A DNA stretch of 64,000 nt from Microbacterium helvum (GTDB lineage: Bacteria > Actinomycetota > Actinomycetes > Actinomycetales > Microbacteriaceae): contig NZ_JACXZS010000007.1 of assembly GCF_014779795.1 (NCBI RefSeq), forward strand, positions 1 through 64,000. Direction: 5' to 3'. Of the stretch, positions 6,848 to 15,733 are shown in pieces (position 1 is the stretch's first letter; every line of letters starts with the position of its first letter). Position numbers and translations under genes: made by a program. The notes beneath the pieces were generated by a model. It was given only the letters and a program-made list of their open reading frames with translations, was not told the DNA's origin and did no database searches.

Positions 6848-8905
6848 ATGAGAACGCCGTTGCCCCTGCCTGCCCGCCGACAGCCGCGAGGCCGCTGTCT
6901 CGTCGCGATCGTCGCCGCCGCGGCGATCGCGGTCGCGCCGATGACGGCCGCCGCCGCGTCGGCGGCCCCTCCCCCTGCCGCAGCCGACTCCGGCGCGACG
7001 GACCTCGGTGTCGAGGTCCTCCCCGCCGGCGATGGCTGGGCCTCGTGGACGGGGACGACGTCTCCCGAACGCGTGCCGCGCGAGGCGGAACCGGTCACCG
7101 GCGGAGCGTCCGCCGCTCCCGCCGACGTGTACGTCGTCGACACCTGGCAGGAGCTGCGCGACGCGCTCGCGGGCGCCCCGGGCGGTTCCCAGAACGACGC
7201 CCGCTACAACCAGGTGCCGCGGATCGTGTACGTCACCGGCACGATCGACCCGTGGCTGCGCAGCGACGGCACCCGGATCACCTGCGAGGCCATCGCGTCG
7301 CAGGTGACCGTGCCGGGTGCCGGAACGCCGTTCTCGATGGACGACTACATCGCCGCCTTCGGGCCGGGCGTCGACCCGTCCGGTCCGCTCGAGCAGGCCC
7401 GCGTCGCGGCCGCGGCACTGCAGGCGACGATGACGCTGCAGCACATCGGATCCAACGTGACGCTCGTCGGCGTGGGCGACGACGCGCGGGTGGTCGGCGC
7501 ATCCCTGCGGATCCGCGACGCGCACAACGTGATCGTGCGCAACCTCACGCTCTCCGACGCGTACGACTGCTTCCCGCAGTGGGATGCCGGGGATGCCGGC
7601 GGCAACTGGAACTCCGCCTACGACAACCTCTCGGTGTGGACCTCCACCAGCGTGTGGGTCGACCACAGCACGTTCGACGACGGGGACCACGCCGCGGAGA
7701 GTCTTCCGACCGTCTACGGTCGCCCGTTCGAGGTGCACGACGGCCTGCTCGACATCACACACGGCTCCGACCTCGTGACGATGTCGTGGAACTGGTTCCA
7801 GCACCACGACAAGACCGACATCATCGGCTCGTCGGACTCACGCACCCAGGACCGCGGACAGCACCGCGTCACGCAGCATCACAACCGCTGGACCGACATC
7901 GGTCAGCGCGGCCCGCGCGTGCGCTTCGGCGACGTCCACGTCTACAACAACCTGTACGAGCAGACCGCGGCGACCACCGCGGCCTCCACCGGGGAGCACC
8001 CGTTCTTCCAGTACTTCTGGGGCGCGGGCAAGGAGAGCAGCATCGTCGCCGAGTCGAATGCGATCGAGCTCGTCGACCCGGCGAGCGTGTCACGGGTCAT
8101 CGCCGGCTGGGGCGGCACAGAGCTGCGTGCCACGGACACGCTCGTGGACGGCGAACAGGTCGACGTGCTCGCCGCGTACAACGCGACAGCCTCCGTCCCG
8201 CTGTCGTCGGCGGTGAGGTGGCACCCGGCTGCCGCCTACCCGTACACGCTCGACCTCGTGCAGGATGTGGCCGCGATCGTCCGCGCGGGAGCGGGCGCCG
8301 GCATCCTCGAATCGGGAACTCCGGGAGCCGCCCGCGCACCGGGGGCGTTCACCGTCTCTGACGACGACGGGCGCGACACCGGACTGCGGGACGGCACGTA
8401 CCGGATCCTCGCCGATCTGTGGTGGGGGCAGAACGCGACCGTGGTGAAGCTGTACGAGAACGGCACGCTGATCGCCGCGCAGCGGCTCGACGCGGCGACG
8501 CCCACGGCACAGCACGTCGCCTTCGACATCGCCGGGCGCGGCGACGGCACGTACGACTACCGGGTCGTCGCGCTCAACCCGTACGGCGAGAGCGTCTCAC
8601 GCACGCACACGGTCCGGGTCACCGACGCCGCACCGGGACGCGGCGTGCTCTCGGCCACAGGGGTGCGCACCGGTGACCTCACCGTCACCGCCGACCTCTG
8701 GTGGGGCACCAACGCGACGGAGTACGTCCTGTACCAGGACGGGGTCGAGATCGACCGGCAGTCGCTGATCGCCGCGACGCCCGACGCGCAGCATGTGGTG
8801 ACCCGGATCGGAACGCTTCCGCCCGGCACCTATACGTTCAGCGCGGTGCTGTCCAACGCGGCCGGGTCGACGGCGGCGGCACCGGTGACCGTCACGATCC
8901 GTTGA
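6848..8905 (+). CDS. secreted polysaccharide lyase family 1 (pectate lyase) with two C-terminal Ig-like modules
   Basis: Extracellular enzyme cleaving polygalacturonate by beta-elimination. Starting at the ATG after GGAG (6848), the 685-residue product has an Arg-rich N-terminus and a hydrophobic signal peptide ending near AAAASAAP. The right-handed beta-helix domain shows PL1 hallmarks: NLTLSDAYDCFPQWD, the VWVDHSTFDDGDH Ca-binding strand, WNWFQHHDKTDIIG, and HHNRWTDIGQRGPRVRFGDVHVYNN with the catalytic-Arg region. Two related modules follow at about residues 509-590 and 598-684, each beginning with a LWWG(Q/T)NAT motif; they resemble the N-terminal domain of chitinase A-type enzymes and probably bind carbohydrate. 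The gene stands alone, ends in a strong terminator, and has two operator-like palindromes upstream. Confidence 0.88.
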   Translation: MRTPLPLPARRQPRGRCLVAIVAAAAIAVAPMTAAAASAAPPPAAADSGATDLGVEVLPAGDGWASWTGTTSPERVPREAEPVTGGASAAPADVYVVDTWQELRDALAGAPGGSQNDARYNQVPRIVYVTGTIDPWLRSDGTRITCEAIASQVTVPGAGTPFSMDDYIAAFGPGVDPSGPLEQARVAAAALQATMTLQHIGSNVTLVGVGDDARVVGASLRIRDAHNVIVRNLTLSDAYDCFPQWDAGDAGGNWNSAYDNLSVWTSTSVWVDHSTFDDGDHAAESLPTVYGRPFEVHDGLLDITHGSDLVTMSWNWFQHHDKTDIIGSSDSRTQDRGQHRVTQHHNRWTDIGQRGPRVRFGDVHVYNNLYEQTAATTAASTGEHPFFQYFWGAGKESSIVAESNAIELVDPASVSRVIAGWGGTELRATDTLVDGEQVDVLAAYNATASVPLSSAVRWHPAAAYPYTLDLVQDVAAIVRAGAGAGILESGTPGAARAPGAFTVSDDDGRDTGLRDGTYRILADLWWGQNATVVKLYENGTLIAAQRLDAATPTAQHVAFDIAGRGDGTYDYRVVALNPYGESVSRTHTVRVTDAAPGRGVLSATGVRTGDLTVTADLWWGTNATEYVLYQDGVEIDRQSLIAATPDAQHVVTRIGTLPPGTYTFSAVLSNAAGSTAAAPVTVTIR

Positions 8906-8910
8906 GAAAG

Positions 8911-8959
8911 TGGATGCCGCGACCCTGGGCCTTGGACAGGCCCGGGGTCGCGGCATCCA
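8911..8959. terminator. bidirectional terminator between the pectate lyase gene and typA
   Basis: Perfect 15-bp outer stem (8911-8925 with 8945-8959) and an inner GGGCC/GGCCC stem, between converging stop codons. The stem contains GGATGCCGC. Confidence 0.85.
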
Positions 8960-8970
8960 TTCGATTCTTC

Positions 8971-10884
<1,914 letters not shown>

Positions 10885-10905
10885 GAGGGAATCCTTGAAA
10901 GAGAA

Positions 10906-10933
10906 GGGGGATGCCGGAATGCCGGCATCCCCC
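10906..10933 (-). promoter_or_regulatory. stem-loop in the typA 5' leader
   Basis: Perfect 12-bp stem (10906-10917 with 10922-10933) with a 4-base loop, lying between the putative -10 box TAGAAT and the typA Shine-Dalgarno. If transcription starts at the usual distance from the -10, the mRNA begins almost directly with this hairpin, which could stabilise the message or modulate translation. The same sequence could act as a terminator for anything read from the plus strand. Confidence 0.5.
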
Positions 10934-10939
10934 ATTCTA
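10934..10939 (-). promoter_or_regulatory. putative -10 box of typA
   Basis: TAGAAT on the minus strand, 50 bases upstream of the typA ATG. No good -35 is visible; the region where it should lie is occupied by the hairpin at 10949-10978. Confidence 0.45.
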
Positions 10940-10948
10940 TCGGGCGCA

Positions 10949-10978
10949 CCTGGACATCTCCTTCCGGAGGCGTCCAGG
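10949..10978 (-). terminator. terminator-like hairpin just beyond the ABC ATPase remnant
   Basis: Nested stem: CCTGGAC (10949-10955) pairs with GTCCAGG (10972-10978), and inside it CTCC pairs with GGAG around loop TTCC. On the minus strand it lies just after the stop codon of the 3'-end remnant at 10989-11036, so it is probably the original terminator of that gene. Confidence 0.55.
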
Positions 10979-10988
10979 CGGGCTCGGA

Positions 10989-11036
10989 TCAGCTCTCGGC
11001 ACCGCCCGTCGCGGCGAGCAGCGCGGCGCGCGCCTC
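10989..11036 (-). pseudogene. detached 3' end of a dpp-type ABC ATPase gene
   Basis: These 48 bases encode, in the minus frame, the last 15 residues and stop codon of the ATPase found intact at 12091-13896. They differ from the corresponding 12091-12138 at four positions, all synonymous third-codon changes. Similarity stops abruptly at 11037. No start or upstream coding sequence is attached. I interpret it as the displaced original 3' end after insertion of the segment to its right; recombination with a paralogous operon is the alternative. Confidence 0.75.
11014..11036. repeat. att-like direct repeat, left copy (23 bp)
   Basis: 23 bases identical to 12116-12138. Homology continues into the gene end on the left with four mismatches but ends sharply on the right, as expected of an attachment-site core at an integration junction. 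Confidence 0.6.
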
Positions 11037-11039
11037 AGG

Positions 11040-11610
11040 GCCTTTCCGACAGCAATAGATCAACAGTCCCACGGTGACACGAATACACAACGCAATAAGT
11101 CAGCCACACTCACCTAATCCGAGAGCCATTGACGCGCGCCGAAAAGATGGCGTGAAGATGCGCGCACTAAACCCACCCGTTAGCCATTGCGACTCAATTG
11201 AGAAACACGACAGGACAAACAAGTCGACACCCTGACAACTCCTTCACTAGTTGGTGTCGAGCTCGCCGCTGCTTAGATATGTCCGGGACGGACCGGCGCG
11301 GGACACATTTCGGCACTTCGTTACCTTTTTGTTACCCGTCGTGCGGCTCTGCCAGCAACAGCGGTCCTCGGCCCCGCTCGGTGACGTGTATACCTCCCTG
11401 CCCCGCACCCGCATCCGCATCCGTAGTGGACGCCATCGTCTGAACGACCAGGTTGGGAGAAGCCCGCCTGCACCGCTTTGTCGACATTGCCTTCCTGCAT
11501 CTCAGACGAAAACAAGATGCCTGGCGTGGCGGAAGGTTACACGCGTCCCAGCGCCACGCTACTCGAAATGCGTGCGCGAGAATGATCTCAAAAATATCCG
11601 CCATTTGAGC
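11040..11610. other. non-coding lower-GC stretch inside the putative element
   Basis: About 570 bases without a recognisable gene. Short frames exist on both strands (for example 11198-11443 plus and 11332-11643 minus) but have no ribosome binding site, no typical codon bias and no recognisable motif. A short direct repeat, GTTACC-TTTTT-GTTACC, occurs near 11320-11336. Confidence 0.5.
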
Positions 11611-11640
11611 TTTACATCTGATCCGAGCGCGAGTTACTCT
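11611..11640 (+). promoter_or_regulatory. promoter of the small secreted protein gene (leaderless)
   Basis: -35 TTTACA (11611-11616), 18-bp spacer and -10 TACTCT (11635-11640), which ends 7 bases before the ATG at 11648. No Shine-Dalgarno is present. Confidence 0.6.
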
Positions 11641-11647
11641 CACTCCT

Positions 11648-12019
11648 ATGAAATCCCCTCTGAAGAAAAATCAGTCGCCCAAACGTCGTACGATCGCAGG
11701 TATCGCGGTGGCACTTGGAATTGCAGCGGCGAGTGTCGCACCCGTCGGAGCTGCCAACGCCAGCGGATGGTGGTCCCCCGTGCACGTCACGTGCCCCGCG
11801 GGCAAGTTCGCACAGGTGAAGTTCACTGTTTCCGTGGATCAGGCGATTATCGGCTACGGCGCGACCAAGGAACAGGCGATGTACGGGAACTACATCACGA
11901 TCAACCCGGGAACGTCGTACACGCTCAACTTCGGGCTGAACGACGCCTGGTGGCAGAAGTGGAACGACCCGGGAAGCGAAGTCGTGAACGTCACCACGCA
12001 ATGCGTGAGCTGGGGTTGA
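11648..12019 (+). CDS. small secreted protein of unknown function
   Basis: 123 residues: a Lys/Arg-rich start (KKNQSPKRR), a hydrophobic signal sequence and a likely cleavage after GAANA, leaving a mature protein of about 84 residues that begins SGWW. The mature part is rich in Gly, aromatic and beta-forming residues and has exactly two cysteines (VTCPAG near its start and TQCVSWG at its end), which could form one disulfide after export. I recognise no family. It is the only likely gene of the 1.1-kb segment, has its own leaderless promoter and is followed by a strong terminator. A bacteriocin or secreted effector is possible but unproven. Confidence 0.7.
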   Translation: MKSPLKKNQSPKRRTIAGIAVALGIAAASVAPVGAANASGWWSPVHVTCPAGKFAQVKFTVSVDQAIIGYGATKEQAMYGNYITINPGTSYTLNFGLNDAWWQKWNDPGSEVVNVTTQCVSWG

Positions 12020-12039
12020 TTTCCTCGTAGCAGGCCAAG

Positions 12040-12078
12040 AAGGGCCCTGCTTGACCAAGTGGTCGAGCAGGGCCCTTT
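12040..12078. terminator. bidirectional terminator between the secreted protein gene and dppDF
   Basis: 12-bp outer stem (12040-12051 with 12066-12077) extended inwards by GACC/GGTC around loop AAGT. The GGGCCC-containing stem is flanked by A residues on the left and T residues on the right, so it can serve both converging genes. Confidence 0.85.
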
Positions 12079-12090
12079 CGTGAGTCGGCC

Positions 12091-13896
12091 TCAGCTCTCA
12101 GCGCCACCCGTCGCCGCGAGCAGCGCGGCGCGCGCCTCGCGGCGCACACGCTGCTCTTCGGGGTTCGGCACCGGCACGGCGGCGATCAGACGCTGCGTGT
12201 AGGGGTCGGTCGCGCCGCGCAGGATCTGGTCGCGCGTGCCGGTCTCGACGAGCTTGCCGTGGTGCATCACCGCGATGCGGTGCGACAGGATGTCGACGAC
12301 GGCGAGGTCGTGGCTGATGAACAGGCACGCGAACTGCAGCTGCTGCTGCAGCTCCTGCAGCAGGTCGAGGAAGCGGGCCTGCACCGACACGTCGAGAGCC
12401 GAGGTCGGCTCGTCGGCGACCAGCAGCTCGGGCGCGAGCGCCAGGGCGCGCGCGATGCCGACACGCTGCCGCTGACCGCCCGAGAGCTCGTGCGGGAAGC
12501 GGTTGCGGTACGAACGGGGCAGCTCGACCTGGCTCAGCAGCTCTTCGACGCGCTTGTCGAGGTCCTTGCCCTTGGCGACGCCGGCCAGCAGGATCGGCTC
12601 GCCGATGGACTCGCCGATCGGCATGCGCGGGTTCAGCGACGACGCCGGGTCCTGGAACACGATGCCGGTGCGACGGCGGATCGCGAAGAGGTCCTTCTGG
12701 CTCGGCTTCGAGATGTCGGTGCCGACCGCGGTGAGCTTGCCCTCCGCGATGGGCAGCAGGCCGATCGCAGCGCGGCCCAGCGTCGTCTTGCCCGATCCCG
12801 ACTCGCCCACGAGGCCGACGATCTCGCCCGGGTAGATCGCGAGATCGATGTGCTCCGCGGCGCGGAAGGCCGGGATGCGGCCGCGCTTGGGGTAGTCGAT
12901 CGCGACGTCTTCGAACGCCAGCACCGGGGTGCGGGTCTCGATGATCTCGTCGGCGACCTCGGTCGCGCGCTCGCGGATCGCCGAGACGGACGGCACCGCC
13001 GACGTCTCGGTGACGACCTCATCGGCGACGGTGGCCTCCGTCTCGAGCACGCCGAGACCCAGGTGCGGCACGGAGGCCAGCAGCTGCTGCGTGTACGGGT
13101 GCTTGGGGTCGTGGAAGATCTGCTCGACCGAGCCCGACTCGACCACGACGCCGTTCTTCATCACCATGATGCGGTCGGCGAGGTCCGCCACCACGCCCAT
13201 GTCGTGCGTGATGAGGATGATCGCGGAGTCGAGGCGCTTGTGAAGGTTGCGCAGCAGGTCGAGTACCTCGGCCTGCACCGTCACGTCGAGGGCGGTGGTG
13301 GGCTCGTCGGCGATCAGCAGCAGCGGGTCGCACGAGATCGACTGCGCGATCATCGCACGCTGGCGCTGACCGCCGGACAGCTGGTGCGGGTACTTGTTGA
13401 ACGACTGCTCGGGGTTGGGCATCTCGACCATGCGCAGCAGGTCGATCGCCTTCTCTTTCGCGACGCTCGGGGCGAGCCCGCGGTCGTGCGAGCGCAGCGA
13501 CTCCATGATCTGGAAGCCGATCGTGTAGACCGGGTTCAGCGCGGTCATCGGCTCCTGGAAGATCACGGCGATCTCGTTGCCGCGCAGCGACCTCAGCGTC
13601 ACCGGGTCGGCGCCGCGCAGCTCGCGGCCGAGGAGCTTGATCGAGCCGGTGACGCGCGCGTTCTCGGGCAGCAGGCCCAGCAGCGACATCGAGCTGGTGC
13701 TCTTGCCGGAGCCGGACTCTCCGACGATGGCGAGCACCTCGCCGCGTCGCACTTCGTAGTTCATGTCGATGGCGGCGGGGTAGAACTCGCCTTCGACCCA
13801 GAACTCGACGCCCAGGTTCTCTACCTTGAGGATCGTCTCAGGGAGGGCCTCGTGCGAAGCCGTGGTTTCGGCCTCGACGCCCGTGGTGTCAGTCAT
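12091..13896 (-). CDS. oligopeptide-type ABC transporter, fused double ATPase (DppD-DppF)
   Basis: 601-residue cytosolic ATPase with two complete nucleotide-binding domains. The first (about residues 20-280) has GESGSGKST, QLSGGQRQR, LLIADEPTTALD and ITHDMG; the second (about 325-585) has GESGSGKTT, ELSGGQRQR, LLVADEPTSALD and ISHDLA. Each carries the C-terminal Opp/Dpp extension (HPYTQQLLASVP and DPYTQRLIAAVP). It should power the permeases encoded at 14548-17251, from which it is separated by an antisense gene. The ATG at 13896 is preferred over the 7-residue longer frame. Its last 16 codons are duplicated at 10989-11036. Confidence 0.93.
   Translation of the reverse strand: MTDTTGVEAETTASHEALPETILKVENLGVEFWVEGEFYPAAIDMNYEVRRGEVLAIVGESGSGKSTSSMSLLGLLPENARVTGSIKLLGRELRGADPVTLRSLRGNEIAVIFQEPMTALNPVYTIGFQIMESLRSHDRGLAPSVAKEKAIDLLRMVEMPNPEQSFNKYPHQLSGGQRQRAMIAQSISCDPLLLIADEPTTALDVTVQAEVLDLLRNLHKRLDSAIILITHDMGVVADLADRIMVMKNGVVVESGSVEQIFHDPKHPYTQQLLASVPHLGLGVLETEATVADEVVTETSAVPSVSAIRERATEVADEIIETRTPVLAFEDVAIDYPKRGRIPAFRAAEHIDLAIYPGEIVGLVGESGSGKTTLGRAAIGLLPIAEGKLTAVGTDISKPSQKDLFAIRRRTGIVFQDPASSLNPRMPIGESIGEPILLAGVAKGKDLDKRVEELLSQVELPRSYRNRFPHELSGGQRQRVGIARALALAPELLVADEPTSALDVSVQARFLDLLQELQQQLQFACLFISHDLAVVDILSHRIAVMHHGKLVETGTRDQILRGATDPYTQRLIAAVPVPNPEEQRVRREARAALLAATGGAES
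12116..12138. repeat. att-like direct repeat, right copy (23 bp)
   Basis: Identical to 11014-11036 and located inside the last codons of the intact ABC ATPase gene. To its right the sequence is the normal gene body; to its left the copy carries four synonymous differences relative to the left copy. Confidence 0.6.
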
Positions 13897-13928
13897 TCGG
13901 TGGTGTCCCATCTGCAAAGCTTGAAGTC

Positions 13929-14537
13929 ATGTCTTTCCAGGAGGTCTTCTATCGGCCGGTCTTCGGCCGCATCCTCGCTGTCGTGACCATCGTGGTGTGC
14001 GCCCTCGGCGCCATCGGGCTGGTGTGGTCGGATCCCGCGACCGCGCTGCGATACGTGTGGCCGATCATGCTCGGCGCCGTCGTGGCCTGGGCGCTGTTCT
14101 GGCGTCCGAGCCTGCGGGTGCAGGAGCACGGCATCACGGTCGAGAACGTGCTGCGCACGCACTTCGTCCCGTGGCCGTCGATCGTCGCGATCGACACGCG
14201 CTTCTCGCTCACACTCCACACCGCCCAGGGGCGCGTGGCGGTGTGGGCCGCCCCGTCGCCGGGGCGTCACCGCACGCTCGGTCTCGCCCCGAAGGACTTC
14301 GACGGAGTGAGCGGATCCGCCCGCGGCGAGTCGGGAGGCCTGCGGCCCGCCGATGCGATCTCGGTGCCGACCGGCAATCTCGCCCAGCTGATCCGCGGCC
14401 ACTGGGAGCGGCTGCGCGATGCCGGTGCGTTCGCCAGCGGCGTCGACCCGGAAGCCGCCACCGTGACGTGGCACTGGGCGACGATCGCGGTCGTCGCGGC
14501 GCTGGCCGCGGCGACCACGATCGGTCTGCTGGTCTAG
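13929..14537 (+). CDS. PH-domain membrane protein embedded antisense within the dpp operon
   Basis: 202 residues: two N-terminal helices (about residues 13-33 and 43-60), a soluble PH-like domain of the mycobacterial CFP-6 kind (RPSLRVQEHGITVENVLRTH, then PWPSIVAIDTRFSLTL), and a C-terminal helix (about 182-202). It points against the transporter operon: its start lies 32 bases from the dppDF start (divergent) and its stop 10 bases from the dppC stop (convergent). No terminator separates it on either side. Function unknown; no Shine-Dalgarno or clear -10 was found. Confidence 0.75.
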   Translation: MSFQEVFYRPVFGRILAVVTIVVCALGAIGLVWSDPATALRYVWPIMLGAVVAWALFWRPSLRVQEHGITVENVLRTHFVPWPSIVAIDTRFSLTLHTAQGRVAVWAAPSPGRHRTLGLAPKDFDGVSGSARGESGGLRPADAISVPTGNLAQLIRGHWERLRDAGAFASGVDPEAATVTWHWATIAVVAALAAATTIGLLV

Positions 14538-14547
14538 CACCACGTCG

Positions 14548-15732
14548 TCACCGCTCCGGGTTGAGCGGTTCGTCCGTCGGGTCGCCGGGGTGCTCGGGTC
14601 GGATGTCGTGATAGCTCACGATGTCTTCACTCGTGTACACCGCCGCCCCCATGACCGTGACCGACGGAGCGTCCGTCGCGGGCGTGGTGTCGACGGCCGG
14701 AGCCAGCGGTCCGCTCGCGCGGCCGGCGCGTGCCATCGCCCGCTCGCTCGGCATCTTCTTCTGGCGCGGGTCGAACGCGTCGCGCAGACCGTCGCCGATG
14801 AAGTTGACGCACAGCGCGATCGCGATGATGAACAGACCCGGCCACCAGAAGAGCCACGGGCGCGTGGAGAACGCGGCCTGGTTCTCGGAGATGATCTTGC
14901 CAAGCGAGGTGTCGGGTGGAAGCACTCCAAACCCGAGGAAGCTCAGCGCCGACTCGAGCAGGATCGCGCCCGCCATCAGAAGGGTTGCGTTCACGACGAT
15001 GACGCCAACTGCATTCGGCAGGATATGGCGGAAGATGATCCGGCGGTCGCGTGCACCCGACACCCGCGCGGCGTCGACGAACTCGCGCTCGCGCAGGCTG
15101 AGGAACTCGCCGCGCACCAATCGAGCCATCGTCGTCCACGCAAACAGGCCGATCACCACGCCCAACACGGCAGCACCGAGGCTACCAAGCGCGTTTCCCA
15201 GCACGGAGCCGATCACGATCAGGGGGATCGTGATGATGATGTCTGTGAAGCGCATCAGCACCGAATCGGTCCACTTGCCGTAATAGCCCGCGACAGCACC
15301 AATCACGACGCCGATGACAGTAGCGACCACGCCCGCGATCACCATCACCATGATGGATTGCTGGGTGCCGCGCATGACGACCGCGAAGATGTCACGGCCT
15401 ACTTCGTCCTGGCCGAACGGGTGGTCGCCGAACTGCAGAGGCCACAAAGTCATGGTCGGCTCGCCGTTGTTCACCTTTGGCGGGATCTCCTCCCACGAGT
15501 ACTGCCACCATCCGGGAATGCGGATCCCCCACAGCGCCACACCTACAGACGTGAACGCCAGCACAATGATGAAGGCAAGAACGATGATCGAGATCATCGC
15601 TGCGCGGTGCCGGAAGAATCGCCGCCGGACAATCTGCCCCTGGCTGAGACCCTCGGTCTCTTTCTGCTCGATCGAGATCTCGGCCAGCGCCTGCGTCTCG
15701 GTCCCGGGCTCTTCGGTGATGGAAGTGTTCAT
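14548..15732 (-). CDS. dppC: oligopeptide-type ABC transporter permease, DppC type
   Basis: 394-residue inner-membrane permease. An N-terminal cytosolic tail (about 40 residues) precedes helix 1, then a periplasmic segment with the DppC-typical HPFGQDEVGRDIFAVVMRGT, the binding-protein-dependent transport core and the EAA-loop region EFVDAARVSGARDRRIIFRH. The C-terminus carries a roughly 60-residue hydrophilic extension after the DGLRDAFDPR motif that normally ends the family. It follows dppB by one base, so translation is probably coupled. Confidence 0.93.
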   Translation of the reverse strand: MNTSITEEPGTETQALAEISIEQKETEGLSQGQIVRRRFFRHRAAMISIIVLAFIIVLAFTSVGVALWGIRIPGWWQYSWEEIPPKVNNGEPTMTLWPLQFGDHPFGQDEVGRDIFAVVMRGTQQSIMVMVIAGVVATVIGVVIGAVAGYYGKWTDSVLMRFTDIIITIPLIVIGSVLGNALGSLGAAVLGVVIGLFAWTTMARLVRGEFLSLREREFVDAARVSGARDRRIIFRHILPNAVGVIVVNATLLMAGAILLESALSFLGFGVLPPDTSLGKIISENQAAFSTRPWLFWWPGLFIIAIALCVNFIGDGLRDAFDPRQKKMPSERAMARAGRASGPLAPAVDTTPATDAPSVTVMGAAVYTSEDIVSYHDIRPEHPGDPTDEPLNPER

Positions 15733-15733
15733 G

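Larger units (their letters stand above)
11037..12138. mobile_element. putative integrated element or remnant, about 1.1 kb
   Basis: The segment is bounded by direct copies of an ABC ATPase 3' end and restores that gene's C-terminus with synonymous substitutions, which is what tyrosine-recombinase elements that target gene ends usually do. It is poorer in G+C than its surroundings (about 47% at 11041-11100, about 58% at 11101-11160). It contains one likely gene (11648-12019) with its own promoter and terminator and no integrase, so it is either a decayed island, a passively mobilised cassette, or the result of recombination with a paralogue. Confidence 0.5.

Noticed and set aside
11332..11643. 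103-residue minus-strand ORF in the low-GC segment
   Set aside because: No ribosome site, no leaderless box, no recognisable motif, and it overlaps the promoter of the secreted protein gene.
11037..12090. Prophage or complete IS element in the low-GC segment
   Set aside because: No transposase, integrase or phage gene, and no terminal inverted repeats; only the flanking direct repeats support an insertion.
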